The notes below the pieces were generated by a model. It was given only the letters and a program-made list of their open reading frames with translations, was not told where the DNA came from and did not search any database. From contig NZ_JAUEMJ010000007.1 in the NCBI RefSeq assembly GCF_030403505.1, positions 62,001-126,000 of the forward strand: 64,000 nucleotides of DNA. The letters are read 5' to 3'. The translations under genes and the position numbers were made by a program. The DNA is from Glycomyces tritici (GTDB lineage Bacteria > Actinomycetota > Actinomycetes > Mycobacteriales > Micromonosporaceae). Positions 43,237-50,935 of the stretch are shown piece after piece. Numbering within the stretch: position 1 is the stretch's first letter; each line of letters opens with the position of its first letter.

Positions 43237-43920
43237 ATGACCGACCGACCGATCGCCACCCGCGGGCCCGGCGCCGCACACGACCAGCGCCAGCGCGACA
43301 TCATCGAGGCGGTCTTCGCCATCGTCGACGGCCAGGGGACCGAGCAGGTCACCATCCGCAACGTCGCCAAGGCCGCCGGCATCTCGCCCGGCCGGGTCCA
43401 GTACTACTTCCCGACGAAGGACGCACTGCTCTCGGCGGCGTTCACCGCGATCAACGAGCTGGGCACCGAGAACGTCCAGCGACGCCTCGCCGCCGACGCC
43501 GAAGCCGGGCCCGAGGCGGTCCTCGCCGCCGTGCTGACCGAGCTCGTGCCCGCCGACGACGCCGGCCGACGGCGCATGCGCATTGCGAACGCCTTCGAGG
43601 TCTACGCGCTCAACCGCCCCGAACTCGCCGAGCGGCTCGCGGACGGCTACGGCGACCTCACCTCCTTCGTCGCGAGCCTGCTCCCCGCCGGTGACACCGA
43701 GGACACCGCCAGAGCGCTCATCGCCCTCGCCAGCGGCCTCGGATGGATGGTCGTCGTCGGCGCCCACACGCCGGAGGCGGCGCGGCGAACGGTGACCGAC
43801 CGCCTCGGCCGCCTCTTCGCGTTATCCCATGGCGCAAGGCCGCCGGGTCCACGTCCTGAAGGGCGGCCGCGGGACCTGAAGTCCCCGATGCGCGTTCAGG
43901 AGCCGGCCTGCCGGCGGTAG
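43237..43920 (+). CDS. TetR family transcriptional regulator
   Basis: 227 residues. HTH: DQRQRDIIEAVFAIVDGQGT, then IRNVAKAAGISPGRVQYYFP (recognition helix). The C-terminal domain resembles the TetR_C_6 type (RIANAFEVYALNRPELAERL, LASGLGWMVVVGAH). The last 25 bp overlap the 3' end of the convergent AraC gene, and the Arg/Pro-rich tail after about 200 may not be functional. It probably represses itself and the divergent small membrane protein. Confidence 0.82.
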   Translation: MTDRPIATRGPGAAHDQRQRDIIEAVFAIVDGQGTEQVTIRNVAKAAGISPGRVQYYFPTKDALLSAAFTAINELGTENVQRRLAADAEAGPEAVLAAVLTELVPADDAGRRRMRIANAFEVYALNRPELAERLADGYGDLTSFVASLLPAGDTEDTARALIALASGLGWMVVVGAHTPEAARRTVTDRLGRLFALSHGARPPGPRPEGRPRDLKSPMRVQEPACRR

Positions 43921-44834
43921 GCGAGCGGGCCGTCGCCGTAATGGCGTTTGAAGGCGGTGCTGAAGGTGAACTGACTGCGGTAGCCGACATCGGCGGCCAC
44001 GCGGAAGACCGGCGCGTCGCTGTGGCGCAGCCTGTCGGCGGCGAGCGCCAGGCGCCACGAGGTCAGATAGGACATCGGGGGTTCGCCGACCACGGCGGTG
44101 AACCGCCGCGCGAATCCGGCCCGCGACAGGCCGACCCGCCGGGCCAGGGACGCGACGGTCCAAGGCTGCGCGGTCTCGTCGTGCATGAGGTCCAGCGCCG
44201 CCCCCACGACCGGATCCGCACCCGCCCTGAGCCATCCCGGTGGGCGCTGGGCCGGGGACTCGACCCACTGGCGGATCGCGGTGACCGTGAGGCCGTCCAA
44301 GAGCCGGTCCAGCAGGCTGGCCTGGCCGACGCCGTCGACGTGGATCTCCTCCGCGAGCACCGCGATGAGCCCGGTGCGGTGGTCGGACGCTCGCACATGG
44401 ACGGTGGGAGGCAGCACGCTCAGGAGCCGCGACCCGGCCTCCCCGACGCTCGGATAGGTGCCCACCAGCATGGTGTCGCGGCCCTGCGCGGCGTTGCCCC
44501 AGGTGCGGACCCCTTGCCGCATCGGGAGCTCCAGGCTCGCGCCGACCGGCGTCTCGCACCGGCCGCCGGGGTGGATGACCGCCTGCGGCGGCCGGTCGGC
44601 GGTGTCGGCGAACAGGTACGGGTCCGGCCTGGCGATCAGCAGCAGGTCGCCCGGGAGCAACCGGACCGGATCGCCCTCCTCGGGCACGTAGCAGGCCGAA
44701 CCCGAGGTCACGGCGACGACCGTGAGCGGCGCCTCGTCCTTGATCCGCACCGACCATGGCGGCGTCATCGCCACCCGCAGCAGGAACGCGCCCTGCGCGC
44801 GGGGGGCGTCGAGCAGAGCGGTGACCGGATCCAT
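43896..44834 (-). CDS. AraC family transcriptional regulator with cupin sensor
   Basis: 312 residues. An N-terminal cupin_6-type domain (AFLLRVAMTPPWSVRIKDEA, GDLLLIARPDPYLFADTA) and a C-terminal double HTH (WTVASLARRVGLSRAGFARR, FRVAADVGYRSQFTFSTAFK) with the family YRSxxxFSxxFKRxYGxxPxxYR signature. It diverges from a DUF1772 gene across 80 bp that contain the palindrome CGAATTCG (44849-44856), and probably regulates it. The ligand is unknown. Confidence 0.85.
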   Translation of the reverse strand: MDPVTALLDAPRAQGAFLLRVAMTPPWSVRIKDEAPLTVVAVTSGSACYVPEEGDPVRLLPGDLLLIARPDPYLFADTADRPPQAVIHPGGRCETPVGASLELPMRQGVRTWGNAAQGRDTMLVGTYPSVGEAGSRLLSVLPPTVHVRASDHRTGLIAVLAEEIHVDGVGQASLLDRLLDGLTVTAIRQWVESPAQRPPGWLRAGADPVVGAALDLMHDETAQPWTVASLARRVGLSRAGFARRFTAVVGEPPMSYLTSWRLALAADRLRHSDAPVFRVAADVGYRSQFTFSTAFKRHYGDGPLAYRRQAGS

Positions 44835-44914
44835 TCGGCGATCGTAGACGAATTCGAATGCAATGGCGCCTACAGGCTATGGATGATCGCACCGCAACAG
44901 GCTTCGATAAGAGC

Positions 44915-45451
44915 ATGACGACTGCACCGAACGCCCTCGACCTTCCGACCCGGCACCCGATCCGCACCGGGACCCTTCTCCTCGCCACCATGACGACCGG
45001 TCTCACGGCCGGCGTCTACACGGACTGGTCGAACACGATCATGCCCGGCCTCGGCGGCGTCGACGATCGCACGTTCGTGACGGCCTTCCAAGCGCTCGAT
45101 GCGGCCATCATGAACCCGCTGTTCCTCGGCGTCGAGTTCACCGGATCGCTTCTGCTCATTGCGCTGGCCCTGGTCCTCCACGTGCGCTCCGGCCGCCGCG
45201 CCACCCTGGTCTGGCTGTCCGTGGCGCTGGCGGCCTACCTCGTGTCCGTCGCGATCACCATGGGCGTCAACGAACCGCTCAACCAGCAGCTGCGGTCGGT
45301 CGCCGACGCCTCCGGCGACGCGGACTTCACGGCGGCACGAGCGCTGCTGGACGAGGCGCGATGGACCACGTGGAACACCGTGCGGGCCTTGGCGACGTTG
45401 ACGGCCTTCGGCAGCCTGGCCTGGTCGCTCGTCATCCACCGGCGCCGCTGA
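44915..45451 (+). CDS. DUF1772 family membrane protein (anthrone oxygenase-like)
   Basis: 178 residues with four membrane helices. Family features are the early GTLLLATMTTGLTAGVYTDW and the central WLSVALAAYLVSVAITMGVNEPLN, where NxPLN is conserved, then RWTTWNTVRALATLTAFGSL. DUF1772 proteins include anthrone oxygenases and many unassigned proteins next to AraC-type regulators. ATG 44915 gives the usual N terminus; ATG 44858 or 44879 would add a polar extension. Confidence 0.8.
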   Translation: MTTAPNALDLPTRHPIRTGTLLLATMTTGLTAGVYTDWSNTIMPGLGGVDDRTFVTAFQALDAAIMNPLFLGVEFTGSLLLIALALVLHVRSGRRATLVWLSVALAAYLVSVAITMGVNEPLNQQLRSVADASGDADFTAARALLDEARWTTWNTVRALATLTAFGSLAWSLVIHRRR

Positions 45452-45552
45452 GGAACGCCCTGCTGCACCTCGTGACGGCGCTCTGAGGCGGACGTGCAGG
45501 TTGTGGAAGGCTGCAACCCCGCTTCGTGCTCGGCAATGCCGAGGGGTGACCA

Positions 45553-46389
45553 CTAGCCGGGAGTGCCGCCGCGCCCGTGCCGCTCGGCGAGGCACCGGAC
45601 CTGCTCGGCAGCGATATCCGTGGTCCACTCCCACCCGGGCTTGGCCGTTGCGCCGACTCGCGGGTCACCGGGCACACGGCCCTCGCCCAGCGCCAGCACG
45701 TACCCCCGGTCCAGCTCGATCCGGGCGCGGACCGCCGCTGCACCGCAGGCCGACCCGTGGCCGGGAACGACGACATCGGCCTTCGCCGCCACGTCCTCGA
45801 GCAGCTGCAGCCCGACGAGGTACTCCGCGATCGGATCGTTGGTGTCGTTCAAGACGTCGAGATTCGGTACCAGGACATCGGAGAGCATGTCGCCTGCGAT
45901 GAGCACCCCGCGCTCCTCGATGAACAGCGCCGCGTGGCCCGGCGCATGCGCCGGAAGCTCGATGACCTGGACCCGCGGTCCCTCCCAAGGGATCTGCACC
46001 GCCCCGGCCGGTAGCGCGGTGATGAGACCGAACAGGTCCAGCGGCACCTCCTCCGCGATCTCGGGAGGCAGCTCTGCAGCGGCGTGGTCCTTCCAATTCG
46101 GATCCGACCGGAACGCTTCCATGACCGCCGCGCAGCGGGCCGTCCCGTAGCGCGGCGCCTCCCCGAGCTCCGGATGCCAGAGCACGTGGTCCCAATCGGG
46201 ATGCGTCGCGAAACCCGCCACCACCTCTCGGCCCCGCCCGCGAAGATCACCGGCGAGGCAGGCCATCTCCGATTCCGTCAGCCCGGGATCGACGACCAGC
46301 ACGCCCGACTCGCCCTGCACCACGACCGCGTTGTTCTCGAGCAGCGCGCTCTGATGCGTCAGCACGCCCTCAGCAACCGATCTCAGCAT
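45553..46389 (-). CDS. MBL-fold metallo-hydrolase
   Basis: 278 residues. Metallo-beta-lactamase fold: VVVDPGLTESEMACLAGDLR, the zinc motif in ATHPDWDHVLWHP (H-x-D-x-D-H type), ELPAHAPGHAALFIEERGVL with the second His, GDMLSDVLVPNL with the bridging Asp, and VVPGHGSACG. The substrate class (thioester, lactone, phosphate ester) cannot be read from the sequence. ATG 46389 has GAGGAGGG upstream; a longer frame of 35 Arg-rich codons is rejected. Confidence 0.85.
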   Translation of the reverse strand: MLRSVAEGVLTHQSALLENNAVVVQGESGVLVVDPGLTESEMACLAGDLRGRGREVVAGFATHPDWDHVLWHPELGEAPRYGTARCAAVMEAFRSDPNWKDHAAAELPPEIAEEVPLDLFGLITALPAGAVQIPWEGPRVQVIELPAHAPGHAALFIEERGVLIAGDMLSDVLVPNLDVLNDTNDPIAEYLVGLQLLEDVAAKADVVVPGHGSACGAAAVRARIELDRGYVLALGEGRVPGDPRVGATAKPGWEWTTDIAAEQVRCLAERHGRGGTPG

Positions 46390-46578
46390 GGAACCCTCCT
46401 CTATTGGCCTGACTCGAACTCGGCGCCTTCGTCTTCCGGGCGGGCGCGAACGCACCCGCCACGAACTAGGACGCGGCGGCCGCCCGAAAATCATCGCCGC
46501 GACCCGACCGGTACGGCGTCACCGTCGGCGCGCGACGGCGCCCGGCCACTTCGGCTGCACGCAGAGTCTGCATATGGC

Positions 46579-46618
46579 AACCGGTTCGATTGACGCGGCC
46601 AGGCCTATTGTGTAACGA
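46579..46618 (+). promoter_or_regulatory. Putative promoter/operator of the GH43 arabinanase operon
   Basis: The palindrome AACCGGTT (46579-46586), a LacI-type core, is followed by TTGACG (46590-46595), 17 nt and TAACGA (46613-46618). The -10 match is weak. The rest of the 290-bp gap 46390-46679 shows no gene. Confidence 0.35.
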
Positions 46619-46679
46619 TCCATGTGTCCGGTAACATCGATTGATCTCTATCCCTCACCTCCTAGAGATTGGTACCCAC

Positions 46680-48176
46680 ATGGGCAATCCACAACTGCGG
46701 CAACGGCGCAGGTCCTGGTTCGCAGGGCTCGCCGCCGCCGTCATCGCCGCGACGGGCCTCGCCTTCCTCGCACCCACGACCGCGAACGCCGCGATCGACA
46801 CCAACGCGAACTACGTCCTCACCAGCCGCCACTCCGGCCTGGTCTTCGACATCGATGGCCGCTCCACCGCCGACGGCGCCGGGCTCATCCAATGGACCCG
46901 CACCGACGCGACCAACCAGCAGTTCCAGTTCGTCGACGCCGGAGGGGGCTACTACCGCATTCAATCCCGGCACAGCGGCAAAGTCCTGGGCCTGCAGAAC
47001 CAGTCCACCGCCGACGGCGCGAACGTGGTCCAGGAGACCAGCACCAACGCCACCGACCAGCAGTGGACGGTCACCGAGTCCGGCGGTTACGCGACCTTCG
47101 TGAACCGGTTGTCGGGCAAGGCGCTCGACGTCTGGGAGTGGTCGACCGCCACCGGCGGGCGCATCTCCCAGTACACCGCCACCGGGGGCACGAACCAGCA
47201 GTGGTCCCTCACCCCGATCGGCGGGACCCAGCAGCCGCAGCCGAACGACTGCGCCAGCGGCCCCGCTCAGCCGCCGAACCTCGGCGGCAGCCTCGGCGCC
47301 CACGACCCCGCGCTGTGGGCCGGATGCGCCGGCCAGCCGTGGTTCGTCTACGCCACCGGCGACATCCGCTTCAGCAACGGCAACATCCCGATCCTCCGCT
47401 CCACCAACGGCGGCCAGACCTGGCAGCACGCCGGCTACATGTGGAGCACCAAGCCCGCATGGACCTCGCAGCAGATCCCCGGCTCCGAGAACATCTGGGC
47501 GCCCGAGATCCACTACGACGCCGCCCAGGGCCTCTACTACCTGTACTACTCGGTCTCGACCTTCGGCTCCCAGCGCTCGGCCATCGGCCTCGCCACCAGC
47601 CCCAGCCTCGACCCGTCCGCACCCAACTTCGGCTGGACCGACAAGGGCGTGGTCTTCCAGTCCTACAACGGCAACGCCTACAACGCGATCGACGCGAACA
47701 TCGTCGTCGACGCCACGGGCAGGCACTGGATGGTCTTCGGCTCCTGGCAGCAGGGCATCCACACCATCGAACTCGACTGGCCCTCCGGCAAACCCAAGGC
47801 CGGCGCGACCCCGATCCGCCTCGCCACCAAGAGCGGCGGCATCGAAGGCCCGTCCATGACCTACCACAACGGGTACTACTACCTGTTCACCTCGATCGGC
47901 ACCTGCTGCGCCGGGGCGAGCTCCACCTACAAGATCAACGTCGGCCGCTCCACCTCGCCGACAGGACCGTTCGTCGACGCCGCGGGCGTCGACATGCGCA
48001 ACGGAGGCGGCACCGTCGTCCTCGGGGCCTACGGCGGCAACGTCGCCGCGGGCGGCCAGTCGATCCACAGGGGATTCATGGCGTACCACGCGTACGGCTC
48101 GGGCGGCGGCTTCGCGCTCGACATCGAGAAGATCGAATGGAACTCGGCGGGCTGGCCCGTCCTGAACGGGAGCTGA
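46680..48176 (+). CDS. Secreted RICIN-GH43 endo-1,5-alpha-L-arabinanase
   Basis: 498 residues. Signal peptide MGNPQLRQRRRSWFAGLAAA, ending TTANA near 37. One ricin-type trefoil (about 40-178) with repeats SRHSGLVFDIDGRSTADGA, SRHSGKVLGLQNQSTADGA and NRLSGKALDVWEWSTATGG. The GH43 domain follows with its three acids: Asp in GSLGAHDPALW, Asp in YNAIDANIVVDATGRHWMV and Glu in SGGIEGPSMTYHNGYYYLF. The ENIWAPEIHY motif is typical of endo-arabinanases. ATG 46680 is the only start giving a signal peptide. It is 2 bp from the next GH43 gene. Confidence 0.9.
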   Translation: MGNPQLRQRRRSWFAGLAAAVIAATGLAFLAPTTANAAIDTNANYVLTSRHSGLVFDIDGRSTADGAGLIQWTRTDATNQQFQFVDAGGGYYRIQSRHSGKVLGLQNQSTADGANVVQETSTNATDQQWTVTESGGYATFVNRLSGKALDVWEWSTATGGRISQYTATGGTNQQWSLTPIGGTQQPQPNDCASGPAQPPNLGGSLGAHDPALWAGCAGQPWFVYATGDIRFSNGNIPILRSTNGGQTWQHAGYMWSTKPAWTSQQIPGSENIWAPEIHYDAAQGLYYLYYSVSTFGSQRSAIGLATSPSLDPSAPNFGWTDKGVVFQSYNGNAYNAIDANIVVDATGRHWMVFGSWQQGIHTIELDWPSGKPKAGATPIRLATKSGGIEGPSMTYHNGYYYLFTSIGTCCAGASSTYKINVGRSTSPTGPFVDAAGVDMRNGGGTVVLGAYGGNVAAGGQSIHRGFMAYHAYGSGGGFALDIEKIEWNSAGWPVLNGS

Positions 48177-48178
48177 CC

Positions 48179-49657
48179 ATGCCTCAGTACACTCGCCGGC
48201 GCTGGCGCACCTTCCTCGCGCTCGCCCTCACCACCGCACTCACGGCCCTCGGCCTCGTCGCGGCCTCCCAGGCCCCGGCCCAGGCCGCCGTCACACCCGG
48301 CACCTGGTACGTCATCACCAGCGCCCACTCCGGCCTCGCCCTCGACGTCAAGAACGCGTCGACCACGGCCGGGGCCGAACTCACCCAGTGGAACCGCACC
48401 GACGGCACGAACCAGCAGTTCCGGTTCGTGGACGCCGGCGGCGGCTACTACAAGATCCAGGTCAGGCACACGAACATGGTGCTCGACCTCTACCAGAAGA
48501 ACACCGCGGACGGCGCGACCATCGCGCAGTGGAACGACCTCGGCGGCACCAACCAGCAGTGGTCCGTCCGCGAGCACTCGGACGGCTCGTACAGCTTCAT
48601 CAACCGGCTCTCGGGCAAGGCCCTCGACCTGTGGGAATGGTCGACCACGCCGGGCAGCCGCATCTCGCAGTACACGTACGAGGGCTCGAACGCCCAGAAG
48701 TGGCGGCTGAACCAGGTCGGCGGCGGCAACCAGACCACCCTCGCCAACCCGATCCGCAGCAACGGCGCCGACCCCTGGATCGAATACTGGGACGGCTACT
48801 ACTACATGTCCACCACCACCTGGAGCTCCACGGTCATCATGCGCCGCGCCACCACCCTGGCCGGTCTGAAGACCGCGAGCGACACCGTGGTCTGGAACGA
48901 CGCGAACACCCCGAACCGCTGCTGCTCGCACTGGGCGCCGGAGTTCCACCGCATCAACGGCGTCTGGTACCTGATGTACACCTCGGGGAACTCGCAGACG
49001 AACCTCGACGGCCAGAAGCTCCACGTGCTGCGCTCGACGAGCTCGACCCCCATGGGGCCGTACGAGTTCATGGGCACGCCGCTGCCGAACCAGTGGAACA
49101 TCGACGGCTCCTACCTGGAGTTGAACGGCAGCCTCTACCTGATGTGGAGCGAATGGGTCGGCGCGGACCAGTCGATCCGCATCGCGGCCATGTCGAACCC
49201 GTGGACCGTCACCGGCGCGCACGCCACGATCTCGCGGCCCAGCTACAGCTGGGAGACCGTGGGCTCGCGCGTCAACGAGGCGCCGGCCGTGCTCCAGCAC
49301 GGCGGGAGGACGTTCGTGACCTTCTCGGCCTCCTCGTGCAACACGCCGGACTACAAGCTGGGGCTGCTCGAGCTCACCGGCTCGAACCCGCTCTCGGCCT
49401 CGTCGTGGACCAAGAAGCCGACGCCGGTGCTCCAGCGCGGCAACGGCGTCTACGGGCCGGGCCACAACGGGTTCTTCACCTCGCCGGACGGCACCGAGCA
49501 ATGGCTGGTCTACCACGGCAACACCTCGACGAGCCAAGGCTGCGGCGACACGCGGCAGACCCGCGTCCAGAAGATCACCTGGAACGCGGACGGCACGCCG
49601 AACTTCGGCACCCCGGTCGCCAGCGGCGTCCAGTTCCCCGCACCCTCAGGGGAGTGA
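48179..49657 (+). CDS. Secreted RICIN-GH43 arabinan-degrading enzyme (exo-type)
   Basis: 492 residues. Signal RRRWRTFLALALTTALTALG with cut near APAQA. The ricin trefoil spans 38-175 (SAHSGLALDVKNASTTAGA, VRHTNMVLDLYQKNTADGA, NRLSGKALDLWEWSTTPGS). The GH43 domain holds Asp in NGADPWIEYWDGYYYM, Asp in NQWNIDGSYLELNGSLYLM and Glu in GSRVNEAPAVLQHGGRTFV; SHWAPEFHRINGVWYLMYT and GPGHNGFFTSPDGTEQWLVY are typical of the Streptomyces exo-1,5-arabinofuranosidase group. It would work with the preceding endo-arabinanase; a terminator follows. Confidence 0.9.
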   Translation: MPQYTRRRWRTFLALALTTALTALGLVAASQAPAQAAVTPGTWYVITSAHSGLALDVKNASTTAGAELTQWNRTDGTNQQFRFVDAGGGYYKIQVRHTNMVLDLYQKNTADGATIAQWNDLGGTNQQWSVREHSDGSYSFINRLSGKALDLWEWSTTPGSRISQYTYEGSNAQKWRLNQVGGGNQTTLANPIRSNGADPWIEYWDGYYYMSTTTWSSTVIMRRATTLAGLKTASDTVVWNDANTPNRCCSHWAPEFHRINGVWYLMYTSGNSQTNLDGQKLHVLRSTSSTPMGPYEFMGTPLPNQWNIDGSYLELNGSLYLMWSEWVGADQSIRIAAMSNPWTVTGAHATISRPSYSWETVGSRVNEAPAVLQHGGRTFVTFSASSCNTPDYKLGLLELTGSNPLSASSWTKKPTPVLQRGNGVYGPGHNGFFTSPDGTEQWLVYHGNTSTSQGCGDTRQTRVQKITWNADGTPNFGTPVASGVQFPAPSGE

Positions 49658-49676
49658 CCGCCTGCAGCAGATGACG

Positions 49677-49707
49677 AGCGCCCGGCCGGAGACACCGGCC
49701 GGGCGCT
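49677..49707 (+). terminator. Terminator of the arabinanase operon
   Basis: Perfect 13-bp stem AGCGCCCGGCCGG (49677-49689) with 49695-49707, loop AGACA, then GGTCTTTC; 20 bp after the stop. Confidence 0.85.
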
Positions 49708-49880
49708 GGTCTTTCCTCCCCGAATCCGCCGTCGCGCCACTGGCAATCGATGGACTCCGATGCGCTCGGCGGTGTTCGATAGGATTCGACGCGGTGGCCT
49801 CCGCCGCGGCACGAGTCCTCACGTGCGCCGCGGTGGCGCACACCATGGCATTCGGGCAGGAAACGGGCGGTGGAGGTGCG

Positions 49881-50882
49881 GTGAATCGCGGCAAGGTCAC
49901 CATGAGCGACGTCGCACGGCTCGCGGGCGTGTCGCCGATGACCGTCTCCAACGTCATCAACGATCGCGTCCCCGTCAGCGACGGCGCGCGCGAGCGCGTC
50001 CTCGCGGCGATCCGCGAATCCGGCTACCAGGTCAACGCCGCGGCGCGGCACCTCAGGTCGGGACGCAGCGGGGTCATCGGGCTCGCCGTCCCCCAGATCG
50101 GCAACCCCTACTTCGGGATGTTCGCCGAGATGGTCATCGAGGAGGCCCAGCGGCACGGCTACCACGTCGCGATCGAGCAGACCGGCGCCCTCGCCACCGG
50201 CGAGGCCGCGGCGATCGCCCAGTCCCGCAGGCTCCAGTTCGACGGCCTGATCCTCTCAGCGGTGGAGATCGAGTCGCTGGCGCCCGATCACGGCAATCCG
50301 ATCGTGCTGCTCGGCGAGCAGGACCTGGCGGGCCGCTTCGACCGTGTCACGGTGCCGAACGAAGGCGGTACCGCCGCGGCCACCGAGCATCTGATCGAGC
50401 AGGGGTGCGAGCGCATCGCGGTCGTCACCGGGGGCGATCTGAACCGCCTCACCATGTTCACGCGTCGCTACAACGGCTATCGCTCGGCGCTGGAGGACCG
50501 CGGGATCAAGCCCGATCCGCGACTGCGGTTCATGGTCGACGCGCTCTCGCGGGAGGGCGCCCGGGCCACCGGACGCCGGATCGCCGATGCGGATCTGGGC
50601 ATCGACGGCGTGGTGGTCTTCAGCGACGTCGTCGCGATGGGGGTCATGCGGGGTCTGCGGGACCGGGGTGTCAGCGTGCCCGACGACATGCGCGTCATCG
50701 GGTTCGACGACGTCCCCGAATCCGCGGGCTACATCCCCTCGCTGTCCACGGTCTGCCCCGATCACCGGTGGAAGGCCGCCAAGGCCGTCGAGCTCGTCGT
50801 CGCGCGGATCGCCGACCCCGATCTGCCTCCTCGCGAGTTCACCGCCCCGTTCACCATCATCCGGCGGGAATCCACTGCCTGA
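49881..50882 (+). CDS. LacI family transcriptional regulator
   Basis: 333 residues. HTH and hinge: TMSDVARLAGVSPMTVSNVI, then NAAARHLRSGRSGVIGLAVPQ. Periplasmic-binding-protein-like sensor: NPYFGMFAEMVIEEAQRHGY, LILSAVEIESL, VVVFSDVVAMGVMRGL and RVIGFDDVPESAGYIPSLST. GTG 49881 has GGAGG 5 nt upstream; the frame is open further but without an RBS. It lies between the arabinanase operon and the GH53/CE12/PL11 genes and probably responds to an arabinan or galactan oligosaccharide. Confidence 0.87.
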   Translation: MNRGKVTMSDVARLAGVSPMTVSNVINDRVPVSDGARERVLAAIRESGYQVNAAARHLRSGRSGVIGLAVPQIGNPYFGMFAEMVIEEAQRHGYHVAIEQTGALATGEAAAIAQSRRLQFDGLILSAVEIESLAPDHGNPIVLLGEQDLAGRFDRVTVPNEGGTAAATEHLIEQGCERIAVVTGGDLNRLTMFTRRYNGYRSALEDRGIKPDPRLRFMVDALSREGARATGRRIADADLGIDGVVVFSDVVAMGVMRGLRDRGVSVPDDMRVIGFDDVPESAGYIPSLSTVCPDHRWKAAKAVELVVARIADPDLPPREFTAPFTIIRRESTA

Positions 50883-50894
50883 GCGCGCACAAGA

Positions 50895-50926
50895 CGCTGC
50901 GGCCGCCCGGCAAGGCGGCCGCAGCG
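50895..50926. terminator. Bidirectional terminator between LacI and GH53
   Basis: Perfect 13-bp stem CGCTGCGGCCGCC (50895-50907) with 50914-50926 and a 6-nt loop, between two convergent stop codons at 50882 and 50936. Confidence 0.85.
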
Positions 50927-50935
50927 CTCGTCACC

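Noticed and set aside
45529..45543. CTCGGC-AAT-GCCGAG hairpin between the DUF1772 and MBL genes.
   Set aside because: Only six base pairs with a 3-nt loop and no T run; too weak to call as a terminator although the place fits.
46622..48178. Open frame running into the second GH43 gene, giving an apparent 1,011-residue protein.
   Set aside because: The first half is an Arg/Pro-rich shadow of the first GH43 gene; the real protein starts at ATG 48179 with a signal peptide.
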